This document shows, one piece after another, positions 52,144 through 61,658 of a DNA stretch of 64,000 nt (positions are counted from its first letter, which is position 1; every line of letters starts with the position of its first letter). The DNA comes from Flectonema sp. DT1601 (Eukaryota; Euglenozoa; Diplonemea; Diplonemida; Diplonemidae), in the NCBI GenBank assembly GCA_964019425.1, contig OZ025805.1, forward strand, positions 1,092,001-1,156,000, in the 5' to 3' direction. The notes beneath the pieces are model-generated. The model saw only the letters and a list, made by a program, of their open reading frames with translations, had not been told where the DNA came from and searched no databases. The position numbers and the translations under genes are program-made.

Positions 52144-53963
52144 AAGTATTTATATGATGATGATTATGATTAGTTAACAATACTCTTTCTGAAAGTTATA
52201 AGAAGTAAGTCTGGGCTATTCATTGAATTTATTTTAAAAGCGTTATCCGGAGTACGTCGAAAACATTCAGCTCAAGTGGACTTGCTGAACACTTCAAGGT
52301 GATGAAAAGAAATCTATTTCCCAGTTTCGTTCAGCGTGGGATACTGCTGTTTTAAAAAAAAAAAAAAAAAGAAGAAAAAAAAATAAATAAAAAAAAACTG
52401 ATTTCGTAAATACCAACCAATAAAGTGGTAGCATCACAGTGTTCTTCATACCGCTGTTAGCATGCATCACTTTTAAGGTCTTTCTGCTGACCTACTCTGA
52501 AGAAAAAAAACTTAAAAAAGGTGCTCGCTGAAATATATATGTGCATGGGCATTATCACTGCAGCAAAAGAAAACAAAAGGAAAAAAAAACAAAACATCAA
52601 ATGGATCTCCTCATCTTTCATACATCGTAAGATGGGAGATGAAAAGAAAGAAAAAAAAAAGACATAAATAAAAAAAAAGAAAAAAAAAAAAAAGAAACGG
52701 AAAAGTCTGAAATTATTACTCATGTGTGGTATTACAAATTTTATTATAAATAATATTTAATACAAAATAAAATAAAAGTAATAAAAAACAAAAAAAAAAA
52801 AAAAAAAAAAAGAGGAGGACAAAGTAAAAATCTGTTTGAGCTTTGAACAATGCACTTCTTCCCTCCTTCCGCCCCTTTTTTTCTCACTCTCTGATCTCTT
52901 TTTAAGTTACAACCCGAGCTGTTTTAAAATAGCGCAGTAGGATATGTTTTTGTGTGGCGTTCGATTAGTAGTGCATTACTGTTATTCTTGTTTAGGTAAT
53001 TTCATAATCAAAGTGATGGTAGCACTATTTCGTACCCACTCTTGACTTGTTTCCAACGCAGCTAAAGACTTTCAAAATGTGACGAAGACTGGTAATTGTG
53101 GATTTACTTGTCTTTTTCTGTTTTCCTCTCTCTCATCAGAATTTTTTATTTTCTTGGCTTTTTCGTTCCAGCAAAAAAAAAACGTTTCACTTTTTTAATT
53201 TTATTTTTTGCATCCACACTTTTGTATGGAACGAAATATAATTGACCTGATGGATCACAGTTCACAATTCTGTTCTCCCTTTGCCCTCCGAGTTCTTCTT
53301 CCTTTTTTTCTCTAGTTGCGTTGTCGAAAATAAACCAAACCAGCTTTTTACTTTTTGAGTCAAATCGGTTTCAGCGACTTCGAAAAAAACAAAAAAACGT
53401 GTTTTGTGTGTATTTGTAAAGGGTTTTCTGATTTCTGAATAGCGCCAAGCCCTATGCAAGTGATTCTTTAACCCCCCCATTATACTTCCTTCTCCCCCTC
53501 AGGAATTACTGAACAAGATCAAAGGCTCAATTTATATTTTTGTCATTTCTTTCCTTTCCTTTTTTTTTTTTTTTTTTTTTAAATTTATATATTTTCAGTA
53601 AACATTTTAAAGAAAACAATGATATTAGGTACTTTTTCTTTTTTCTTCATTTTTTTTTTTTGTTATACTGTTGGAAAACATTAGTTTTTTTTGCCGAATC
53701 TTTTCGTCAAATGGCAAGTTGCTGATCCCGCTATCGGTATTTAACTGACGTCAACTCGTCGACAGTTCTGTGAAATTCGCGCGTTGCTATGTAATTCATC
53801 ATTCTGCCAAGCAAGGAAAGATTCTACAAGCGAGTAACTTGCTTTTCATAATTCAAAAACATAATTCTAATTGCACATATTTCTGAGTAGTTCCTTAGCA
53901 GTTATTTTAATAAAAATAAAATATTTATTCTTAAAGTGACCGAGCTCTCACGGGGTCAGTAAA
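52144..53963. other. non-coding gap, homopolymers
   Basis: 1.8 kb with A runs near 52350, 52640-52695 and 52795 and T runs near 53560 and 53650. Short GC-richer pieces (52860-53100, 53700-53830) hold no convincing frame or RNA fold. A GGGGTCAG acceptor-like site ends at 53959. Confidence 0.45.
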
Positions 53964-54470
53964 ATGAATTCGTTTCAGCGTTCTCTTAATGAGGCAAGAG
54001 TAGCAACTAAGGCAACGATACCTTTGGTCCAAAAGAGAAAACCAGTAAATTTAGGTAAAGGAGTGGAAGACTCTTCCCTGGGAAGGAATTTCGGAAGAGA
54101 AAAGCTTAACTGGATTAAGGTCGGAGATCATGAAGCTAACACTCGAATGGACCACGTTTACGATACTGAGTTGGGAAATGGAGGTCGTCTGACAAAGATG
54201 GAAGTTCTCAGTTGGAGTCGAATTCTCCGTTCCCCGACATTCGCTGCATGGCTTGGGTTGCCATGTTTGTTGAGTGTTGCATATCTTTGCTGTTTAAGAA
54301 TTTACGGACTTTATCTTGGCTCACATAATATACGTAATGAAGATGCTTTAATAAAATACTACGAGGAACAAGGAAGGTCACCTGACGAACTACTACTCGA
54401 AAGGTTAGTGAGCCCATCATACGATTTTAAGCCACGTAAAAGCTACTTATTAGGACTGTTTGACGAATAA
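53964..54470 (+). CDS. single-pass membrane protein of unknown family, 168 aa
   Basis: The N-terminal 90 residues are basic and polar (VQKRKPVNLGKGVEDSSLGR). One hydrophobic segment (about 94-116, FAAWLGLPCLLSVAYLCCLR) is followed by a charged C-terminal domain (NEDALIKYYEEQGRSPDELL). There is no signal peptide, so it is probably a mitochondrial or ER tail-type protein with both ends soluble; small mitochondrial membrane subunits often look like this. I recognise no family. Start ATG lies 4 nt after a GGTCAG acceptor-like site, the closest spacing in the window. Confidence 0.6.
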   Translation: MNSFQRSLNEARVATKATIPLVQKRKPVNLGKGVEDSSLGRNFGREKLNWIKVGDHEANTRMDHVYDTELGNGGRLTKMEVLSWSRILRSPTFAAWLGLPCLLSVAYLCCLRIYGLYLGSHNIRNEDALIKYYEEQGRSPDELLLERLVSPSYDFKPRKSYLLGLFDE

Positions 54471-54791
54471 TAGGACTACAAAAGCGAATAATTTGGTCAT
54501 TACTTCCCACGTTGTCAAAGGAAATAGACATCGAGACTATCAACTTATATCTCATGTTGACTGCTTATGAAAAAAAAAAACAGAAATACAAAGAAAAGGA
54601 TTCCTGAATAAGATTTTTATTCCCTGAGGACGACATAGTTTTTCAGTCAACAAGGGCGGATCATATTTTCTTATAAAAAAACAATTCTTATTAAAAATCT
54701 AAAAAAGCAAATGCGGAACTTTATTAATTTACAATTCACTATTTTTAAAAACAACCCACATATCTTTTACTTCGGACAGAATTATAAAAAA
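54471..54791. other. non-coding gap upstream of the truncated Rpn3
   Basis: AT-rich, stops in all plus frames. It does not contain the missing N-terminal half of Rpn3. An in-frame ATG at 54711 would add 27 residues but lies before the GGACAG acceptor-like site (54779), so I do not use it. Confidence 0.5.
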
Positions 54792-55878
54792 ATGAAGGGA
54801 AGCGGAATACCTGATGATCCACTTTCCACGGCAGCAAGAAGTAAGCTGCTGGCTCAGTTGAGAACGTGTACTCTGAAACACGATGAGTTGGGTCAGGAAA
54901 TTCTGGTATGTTAGTTTTATCGTAGGAGTCAAAAACTGTTTGAGTTTGGACATCTTTTTCTTATTTAAATAATAAAACAGCTCAACCTGATTCTTCAGAA
55001 TCTCCTCCACAACAATCTCATTGACCAAGCAGACAAGATGATCTGCAACACTGAATTGAATGAACCTTACAGATCAACTAATCAAGTATGTATTATTTTA
55101 GCTAATGTTTGATTTAGTAATGAATGAAATAAAACTTTTCAATCAGGCTGCACGATTCTGTTTCTACAAGGGATACGTTAAAGCTGTACAGCTTGATTAC
55201 ACAGAAAGTAATAATCTGCTTCAGCAGGCATTGCGAAAGGCACCTGAGAAGGCGTTAGGATTTAGAACAATCGCTACAAAGCTTTGGTTGATTGTCCAAC
55301 TGTTGATGGGTGAGATCCCAGCGAGATCAGAGTTCTTGATAAAAGGATTGAAGAATGCTTTGACTCCATATCTTCAGTTGACTTCTTCAGTTCGTTTTGG
55401 TCAACTCTCTCGATTCACTAAAGTTGTTCATAAGAATGCAGACCTCTTCCATGATGATCGTACGTACATGTTAATTCAAAGAATTAGACACAACGTTATT
55501 AAAACTGGTCTTAGAAGGATATCACTCAGCTACAGCAGGATAACATTCAGAGACATCTGTGAGAAACTAAACCTTGAGAACCCTGAAGACACTGAGTACA
55601 TCGTAGCAAAAGCAATTAATGACCATGTGATTGAAGCTGTTATTGATCACGACAAGGGAGCTCTCGCTTCAAAAGAACTAACTGATATATATGGATCGTC
55701 TGAACCAGCTGCTGCATTTCACAAAAGAATAACTTACTGTAATCATGTTCATAATGATGCTATTCAGGCAATGAGATATCCATTTACTGAACATCAGGAT
55801 GAGGATCCAAACAGAAAAAAGCGTGAAGAAGAAGAGAGAGAAGTTCTAGCGGCTGTTCTTGAAGAAGGAATGTTCTAA
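54792..55878 (+). CDS. PSMD3: 26S proteasome subunit Rpn3/PSMD3, N-terminally short, three exons, 316 aa
   Basis: Exons 54792-54905, 54981-55085 and 55147-55878; introns of 75 and 61 nt with GTATGT donors, both phase 0. Rpn3 is a PCI-domain lid subunit of the proteasome. The frame matches the C-terminal part of PSMD3: LRTCTLKHDELGQ, LNLILQNLLHNNLIDQADKM, KAVQLDYTESNNLLQQALRK, LLMGEIPARSEF, RHNVIKTGLRRISLSYSRIT and EDTEYIVAKAINDHVIEA. Human PSMD3 is about 534 aa; here roughly the first 200 are absent. The start is the ATG 12 nt after a GGACAG acceptor-like site. Either the protein is truly short here or the N-terminal half is encoded elsewhere. Confidence 0.88.
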
Positions 55879-56286
55879 AATTGTGATCTGAGTTAGTTTT
55901 ATTGACTGACAACACTTATCACCTACTTGTGAATGTCTGGCAGTACAAGTAGTTTATATTATTGGAGGCAACAAAAATAAAAAGTAACGCCTGACCACTC
56001 TAGAGTTGTGTTTCTGGTTATCGTTACCTCACCTGCAGGATGAGAGATTTTATTTATGTAACTCTCGCATTGATATCCGGACACAAGAACAGAAAAAATG
56101 ACCAAAATATTTACTTAGTGTTCGCTCTCGTATTTCCCTCGTCCCCTAACTAAGTCCCTTCCCATGTCCTAACCCTTAACACGAACTCCTTTTAAGGGGT
56201 CCTTAGAATAAGTGGAAATGAAGTTAGTGTTAGCCTCAGAAGTTAACAAAAAAAAAAGAAAAAGCGAAAATATTGAGTTATTTAAG

Positions 56287-56323
<37 letters not shown>

Positions 56324-56520
56324 AAGGAAAAGGGAAAAAAAAAAAAAAACCAAAACAGCAACAACATTTCTACGTTTTTTATAAATAGAAAGAAGATAAG
56401 TAAATGAGATTTGGAAAAAAAAAAAAAAAAAAAAAAGTGATTCCTTTTTTGGAGGAGGTTTTTATTTACGTGAACGTGATGCTTATGTTATTTAACTATT
56501 CCACATAGTAGTAGGAAAAT
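55879..56520. other. non-coding gap
   Basis: 3' UTR and spacer with long A runs near 56291, 56336 and 56415. Nothing else seen. Confidence 0.5.
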
Positions 56521-57354
56521 ATGTATTCTGTTGCCCGAGAGTCATCCGCATCGAAGGTCGCAGCCTCAGGAAAGTATAAAGTAAAAGACTTAAAGGATCC
56601 TTCTAACGCTTATTATTTCCCTAAGTTGGAAAAGTTTTTAGAAAAGACGTACGAACATGAAAGTCTAGCCAAGGCATGCTACAGCAGAGCGATTGACATC
56701 TCTGCTCCATACGCAAAAATGGTTACTAAGAAGACGATTGACTCTCGGTGTGCCATCGCGTGTGTTGCTGTTGATGAACATGATGAAATTGTCGCGACAT
56801 CTTCAGCACTCGAATTAGTAATAAGTAGAGAGTCTGATAGAAACCCTGATGACATTCGACCAGTACAATTTATAAAAGAATTAGATTCCCTAGTCCGGAA
56901 GAACTTAGAACTGGAGAGCAAATACGATCCTTTTGTCGCTGACGTTAAAAAATGCATCGAAGAAGATCAACAAGAACCAGATTCAATGAAACACAGAGTA
57001 TTAGAAGGAGGAAGAACAGCATCATCAGTAAAAGGTGGGCTATTGATTTGTTCATTATGGATGGCACAGCAATTTGCATTGCGGCCCAACTTGCGTTATA
57101 TCGCTGGAAGAGGAAATGACGACATCGTTGCTGCGACGATTACGAACTCTGCGACTTATCGCCGTATTGCTTCACTTGAATATCGGAATTCATGTGTAGC
57201 AATAAAAAGAGACGGTGAGACTGGTGACGAGGCTCGCTTCAAATTCATAGCCACCCCAGCGAGAAAGATCCCAGAGGGAATGCCTCCTGGCTACGTTCGG
57301 GGAAGTCATTTCTCAGTATTCCTCCTCCCAACAGCGAAGGAAAGTAGGCTTTAA
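56521..57354 (+). CDS. orphan alpha/beta protein, 277 aa
   Basis: A single open exon. The N-terminal 60 residues are helical (FPKLEKFLEKTYEHESLAKA). A strand-turn (RCAIACVAVDEHDEIVATSS) and a later stretch (GGRTASSVKGGLLICSLWMA, then NLRYIAGRGNDDIVAATI) suggest an alpha/beta enzyme-like fold, perhaps distantly GNAT-like, but no catalytic motif can be named. No signal peptide or membrane segment. Its ATG is about 10 nt after a CACATAG acceptor-like site. Family not recognised. Confidence 0.65.
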   Translation: MYSVARESSASKVAASGKYKVKDLKDPSNAYYFPKLEKFLEKTYEHESLAKACYSRAIDISAPYAKMVTKKTIDSRCAIACVAVDEHDEIVATSSALELVISRESDRNPDDIRPVQFIKELDSLVRKNLELESKYDPFVADVKKCIEEDQQEPDSMKHRVLEGGRTASSVKGGLLICSLWMAQQFALRPNLRYIAGRGNDDIVAATITNSATYRRIASLEYRNSCVAIKRDGETGDEARFKFIATPARKIPEGMPPGYVRGSHFSVFLLPTAKESRL

Positions 57355-58026
57355 ATTAACGTGAGTTCCATCTGAATTATTAAAACTTATTTTGGCTGGT
57401 AAACTATGCAGCGATATTCTTTGTTCGTGTTTTCATTAATTGTGCGACAAACAAACATCATCGAGGGAAGACTTTTCTCATGCAACTCTCTCTCACAATT
57501 TTTTGTTTGTCCAATAAATAAGAAAACCTCTAATTCCGCACACAGTTTTTCAAAATCCGGAGAAGTCAACATAAGGTTTCAAAACTGCCAGCTCCACAAA
57601 TTACCATTACTTTCCGAAATTAAATTATGTGGTTGGCGGTTTTTCGAAAGTTTGTATTGAATTCCGTGGTTTTGAAAGATTTTGTGTGGAATTAGAGAGG
57701 TTTTCCCAAAATATTATTTTTTGTTGGTAACTTTTTCCATCCATTATTTAGGTTCTTTTCGATGAACAATCCGAACGATGTGCTCCTCACAATTGGTTAC
57801 CCCCCTTTTATGTGTTCCCTCAATTGTTTTCAGCAGTTTATCAACTTTGTAACGCTGTCAATGTGATCTTGTCCAACCAGCTCTTTTATTTTGAATAATT
57901 GGAAAACAAAAACAAAAGTAACACCAATCCCATCCTTTGTCAATTCATTCACGAAGTTGAATCCAAACTTAACTTTTTTTTTTTTATTATTTATCAGACG
58001 AGAAAAAAGAGTAATCAAATAAAAGA
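57355..58026. other. non-coding gap containing a fold-back element
   Basis: 3' UTR and leader. The only structure is the palindromic element at 57521-57706. A plus-strand frame (57406-57660) overlaps it and is probably chance. A TTTATCAG acceptor-like site preceded by a T run lies just before the actin-like gene. Confidence 0.5.
57521..57706. repeat. palindromic fold-back element, about 186 bp (MITE-like)
   Basis: The left arm (57522-57602) and the reverse complement of the right arm (57624-57705) match along their length with small gaps: GAAAACCTCT, AATTCC(G/A)CACA, TTTCAAAA, then ACTGCCA against ACCGCCA and CCACA. The loop is only about 20 nt. This is the shape of a fold-back or MITE-type transposon or a long hairpin RNA. 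No target-site duplication is obvious. Confidence 0.65.
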
Positions 58027-59169
58027 ATGGATTACGAAGATGCGTTACCGACAATAATAATTGACATGGGGGGCTCTGAATTAAAATGTGGATATGGAGG
58101 AGAAGACGCTCCCAGAAAGACTTTTAAAACCATACTGGGATGGCCAAGACATCCTGGGGTGGGTGGTATCATGATGGGTGCAAAGAAAGATATATTCGTC
58201 GGTTCTGAAGTTATCGAAAACAGAGGAAGACTGAGAACTAGTACTCCAGTTGTAAGAGGAGATATTGCTGACTGGGGTGAAGCTGACAAGTTGTTACATC
58301 ATACTTTTTATTCAGAATTAATGATAGCACCTGATGAGCATCCGTTATTAATAATGGAATCACCAGCTACCACCAGAGCTAATCGTGAAAAACTAACGGA
58401 GCTAATGTTCGAAACATTCAACATACCAGCATTAGTAATCGCTAATCAATCTTGTATGTCTTTATTTGCTTCTGGAAGATCAACTGGAACTGTTATCGAT
58501 TCAGGTGATGGAATATCCCACATCGTTCCTATCTGGGAAGGTTATACTCTTCCTCATAATATCGAAACAATGGAACTAGCTGGGCAAGACATTACCGATT
58601 ACCTAATTAGACTTCTTCGTGAACAGGGACTTCCCTTCAGCACTGTCAGCGATAGAGATATCGCTCAAGACATTAAAGAGACGATGTGCTATTCCGCCCT
58701 CGATTTTAACAAAGAATGTGAGAACGCTGCGGTCAGTAGATCTTACGCAAAGAACTACACGATGCCAGACGGCAGTGAAATTCGACTCGTTGAGGATCGC
58801 TTTCGATGTCCTGAAGCGATGTTTAATCCGACCTTGGTAGGGAAGTCACTTCCTGGTATTCATCAGGCTACTTATTCTTGTATTGAGAGATGTGATACTT
58901 TTGTTCAAAAGGAATTCTATAAATCAATTATACTCTCAGGTGGTAATACTCTGTTTCCAAAGTTCGAAGACCGACTGGCACACGACATTCAAAAGCTTTC
59001 AAGTGATCCCGAAAAGCCTGTCCGGGTTGTGGCATTCCCTGAAAGAAAGTACAGCGCCTGGTTAGGTGGATCATTGTTAGCGTCGTTACCAACATTTCCG
59101 ACAATGTGGTTGGCTAAGAAAGAATATGATGACATCGGAGCAGGTGCCATCCACAAGAAATCATTTTAA
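58027..59169 (+). CDS. actin-like protein, 380 aa
   Basis: Length and motifs are close to conventional actin (375 aa). The three nucleotide-site elements are present: phosphate 1 (IIDMGGSELKCGYGGEDAPR), phosphate 2 (TVIDSGDGISHIVPIWEG) and the adenosine loop (ILSGGNTLFP). The Gln that positions catalytic water in actin is kept (ANQSCMSLFASGRSTG). It ends KEYDDIGAGAIHKKSF, parallel to actin's Tyr-Asp...His-Arg-Lys-Cys-Phe end. Yet overall it is too divergent for a standard actin (for example GYTLPHNIETMELAGQDITD is kept but subdomain 2 and 4 loops differ). It is best called a divergent actin or actin-related protein without the large inserts of ARP2, ARP3 or nuclear ARPs. Single exon. Confidence 0.85.
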   Translation: MDYEDALPTIIIDMGGSELKCGYGGEDAPRKTFKTILGWPRHPGVGGIMMGAKKDIFVGSEVIENRGRLRTSTPVVRGDIADWGEADKLLHHTFYSELMIAPDEHPLLIMESPATTRANREKLTELMFETFNIPALVIANQSCMSLFASGRSTGTVIDSGDGISHIVPIWEGYTLPHNIETMELAGQDITDYLIRLLREQGLPFSTVSDRDIAQDIKETMCYSALDFNKECENAAVSRSYAKNYTMPDGSEIRLVEDRFRCPEAMFNPTLVGKSLPGIHQATYSCIERCDTFVQKEFYKSIILSGGNTLFPKFEDRLAHDIQKLSSDPEKPVRVVAFPERKYSAWLGGSLLASLPTFPTMWLAKKEYDDIGAGAIHKKSF

Positions 59170-59409
59170 AACCATCTAATGAAAAGCAATTAACACACTC
59201 TCTCTTTATGTTTATATTACTCTACTCTGGATATGTTCTGAAGTTTAACTTTTTATCGATTGCACTTGTTGACCATCGACACAGATTTCTCTCTTTTCAG
59301 GTTCTGTTCCAAATGAGAGATGTGAGCGAGTAGTTAATAGTTGATTGAGTTCATTTATTTTTTTAAATTACTTATTAAGTTGACTACTTCTCATCAGCTA
59401 TTACTATTC

Positions 59410-60255
59410 ATGAGTATCCATCAATGGAAAAACGTCGAAATTAAAAGACGAAAGCTCGCAGAAGAAGAAACTACTGCAGTGGATGAGGATCGAGTGTATT
59501 TTGATTTTACTATCGGAGGATCTGAAGTCGGTAGAGTTGTAATTCATCTTCATAGTCGAGAGGCACCGAATTGCTGTCTCAATTTTAAAAAGTTGTGTAC
59601 TGGAGAGGAAGGAGTCTCAAGGAAAAACGGATGTAACTTAAGTTATTTGAACACTCCAATTCACAGAGTCGAAAAGAACTTTATCATTCAAGGAGGTGAC
59701 ATCGTTAAAGGGAATGGATCAAGTGGTGAGTGTGCCTTACAATACAACCCCAGAGGAAGAGCTCGTCCTGGTTGCTTCGATGACGAGAATTCATTAATAA
59801 AACACGACAAGCCTGGAAGGGTTTCAATGGCAAATAGAGGTCCGGATACAAATAATTCACAATTCTTTATAACCGTATCACCTTGTCCACATCTTGATGG
59901 AAAGAATACCTGTTTTGGTACCGTAGAATCCGGTCTGGAAGTTATTCTTGCAATGACAAGGCTTGAGGTTTCGGAAGGCAGCAAACCGACGACACCAATT
60001 TCTATAAAATCCTGCGGTCAGCTACCTCTCACTAATCAAAGTGATGTCGAGGGTAAATCAAAAGAGAAGATGGATCTGTTGGCAGCTGCAAAAGATCAGC
60101 TCTTGGAAGGAGTTCGCGACTCTGTCCAGGCAGCTCTGAAGCAAGTCGTGCCACAGCAAGATGATACCACAACGGGAAGAAAGAGTAAATTAAAAAAGAA
60201 GAAAAAATCGAAGTTTGAAATCTCTCTCGATGATTCGGAAAGCAGCGATGACTAA
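59410..60255 (+). CDS. cyclophilin-type peptidyl-prolyl isomerase with Lys-rich tail, 281 aa
   Basis: The start is the ATG at 59410, 12 nt after a CTCATCAG acceptor-like site; upstream in-frame codons have no ATG. Residues about 28-210 are the cyclophilin fold: FDFTIGGSEVGRVVIHLHSR, then IHRVEKNFIIQGGD with catalytic Arg86, Phe91 and Gln94, MANRGPDTNNSQFFIT, and HLDGKNTCFG. The Trp that contacts cyclosporin in human CypA is His161, as in CypD40-type proteins, and the usual His after DGK is Asn166. After the domain comes a helix (about 220-255) and a basic tail (RKSKLKKKKKSKFE) ending in acidic DDSESSDD. The tail resembles nuclear, spliceosome-linked cyclophilins (inference). Confidence 0.9.
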   Translation: MSIHQWKNVEIKRRKLAEEETTAVDEDRVYFDFTIGGSEVGRVVIHLHSREAPNCCLNFKKLCTGEEGVSRKNGCNLSYLNTPIHRVEKNFIIQGGDIVKGNGSSGECALQYNPRGRARPGCFDDENSLIKHDKPGRVSMANRGPDTNNSQFFITVSPCPHLDGKNTCFGTVESGLEVILAMTRLEVSEGSKPTTPISIKSCGQLPLTNQSDVEGKSKEKMDLLAAAKDQLLEGVRDSVQAALKQVVPQQDDTTTGRKSKLKKKKKSKFEISLDDSESSDD

Positions 60256-60609
60256 GGCTCAACTATGAGCCTGCTGTCCTACTTCCTCAAGTCTCCATTT
60301 CTGAAGACAGCGTTGTGCTGTTCTTAACGACGAGCTGCACTACTTCACAACCAGATGACTGAGAAGATGATATCTTACCCGAGAAGTAAACCTGTTGATG
60401 TCTTCTTAACTTATTGAGTCTCTCAATTCTTAATCTTTAAGCGCTGTCTAGGTGCTACTTATGTTTGTTGTGTTTGCATCTTAACTTTATTCACAAACAG
60501 GTTCCCCGTAGTAACGTAACCCAAGAAGAGTTATTACAACTCATCACATTAATAAGTTGATTACTATTTCTAAACAGGACCGGTGGGTGAATCATCAGAC
60601 AGATATAAA
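60256..60609. other. short non-coding gap
   Basis: 3' UTR and spacer. A CTAAACAG acceptor-like site ends at 60578, 31 nt before the next ATG. Nothing else seen. Confidence 0.5.
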
Positions 60610-61422
60610 ATGACGACGTGTGATGTACAAACCAGACTTGTAGGAGCGTTGTTGAGTGGAGGAGTACACGCAGCATTGGAACAGCCAACTATTTTAGTAA
60701 GCTGTCCAATTGTTGCCGCAACAGAAAGGTGTAGAACGAACGGAAGGAGATTCGCAGCAAATATCAAAGAAATGCATTTAAAAGGTCAACTGTGGAGATC
60801 GAAGAACGCACAGATGATGGCGTCACTCCCAAAGAGTGTGACGTACTATTTATTATTCAGATCTTACACTGATTTAGTTGTTGGAGGTGATAAGATGAAC
60901 GATCCAATCAAGACTGCTACTGTTGGTATGCTGACAGGTGCTACAGAGCCACTCATCACAACTCCTTTTAACTTCGTAAACTATCGCATGCAACTACCAG
61001 ATTGGGGATACCGAGGAGTACGCGACTGCGTCAGCCGCGTTTATCAAAAAGAAGGTCTCACAGCATTCTGGTCAGGTCTAACTCCAACTATTGTAAGAAA
61101 TTCTGTTCATGGAGGATGCATGTGGTATTCTATTCCACTTCTTGAATCAAAACTATCTGATGAAACTCCAGCAAAGAAACTCGTTGCGGGAGCAGCTGGA
61201 GGGTTGGTGGGATCGTTTTTCAGCTACCCATTCGAAATGTTGAGAGCTTCCAAAGTTCATCAGTTTGATATTCGTCGGATTCAGAAGCAGGGAATGAGTC
61301 GCCTATTCGCAGGATGGGCACCTGGAGCTACTTACCTCACTGTTTCTGGAGCAATCGTTAACTGTATTCTTCCATTAGTTGGTGTTGACACCTCAAGAAT
61401 CACTGAAAGTATTACTAGTTAG
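60610..61422 (+). CDS. divergent mitochondrial carrier (SLC25) family protein, 270 aa
   Basis: The start is the ATG at 60610; the frame extends upstream only through a GTG. The length and six-helix, three-repeat layout fit SLC25 inner-membrane carriers. The third repeat keeps the signature (SYPFEMLRASK), the second has a weaker form (TTPFNFVNYRMQ), and RGVRDCVSRVYQKEGLTAFW then SGLTPTIVRNSVHGG is the classic matrix-helix segment. The first repeat is degenerate (VSCPIVAATERCRTNGRRF). With two weak signatures the salt-bridge network is incomplete, so transport may be altered; substrate cannot be inferred. Single exon, last confident plus-strand gene of the window. Confidence 0.85.
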   Translation: MTTCDVQTRLVGALLSGGVHAALEQPTILVSCPIVAATERCRTNGRRFAANIKEMHLKGQLWRSKNAQMMASLPKSVTYYLLFRSYTDLVVGGDKMNDPIKTATVGMLTGATEPLITTPFNFVNYRMQLPDWGYRGVRDCVSRVYQKEGLTAFWSGLTPTIVRNSVHGGCMWYSIPLLESKLSDETPAKKLVAGAAGGLVGSFFSYPFEMLRASKVHQFDIRRIQKQGMSRLFAGWAPGATYLTVSGAIVNCILPLVGVDTSRITESITS

Positions 61423-61626
61423 TAATTCATTCTGTGAAAGCTTCTCGACTTCCTTAAATTTTCTTATCTGTTTGCGACATAAAATTAATAATCATCTTCA
61501 TCTCTTCTTGGAATGTTTAGCGTGTGTGTGATGTGTTCTCGTAAACACTGCGGTAGTAATGAACTGATTCGCGTCAACTAATATGATGTGAAAGTGATTA
61601 ATTACTGTACTGTGGTTTATCTTAGT

Positions 61627-61658
<32 letters not shown>

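Noticed and set aside
54711-54791. In-frame upstream ATG for Rpn3
   Set aside because: Adds 27 Asn/Phe-rich residues that do not match Rpn3 and lies before the likely acceptor at 54779.
57406-57660. Plus-strand frame of 84 codons
   Set aside because: Overlaps the palindromic fold-back element, which explains the open frame.
58027-59169. Assignment as ARP2, ARP3 or conventional actin
   Set aside because: Lacks the inserts of ARP2/3 and is too divergent for standard actin, so left as actin-like.
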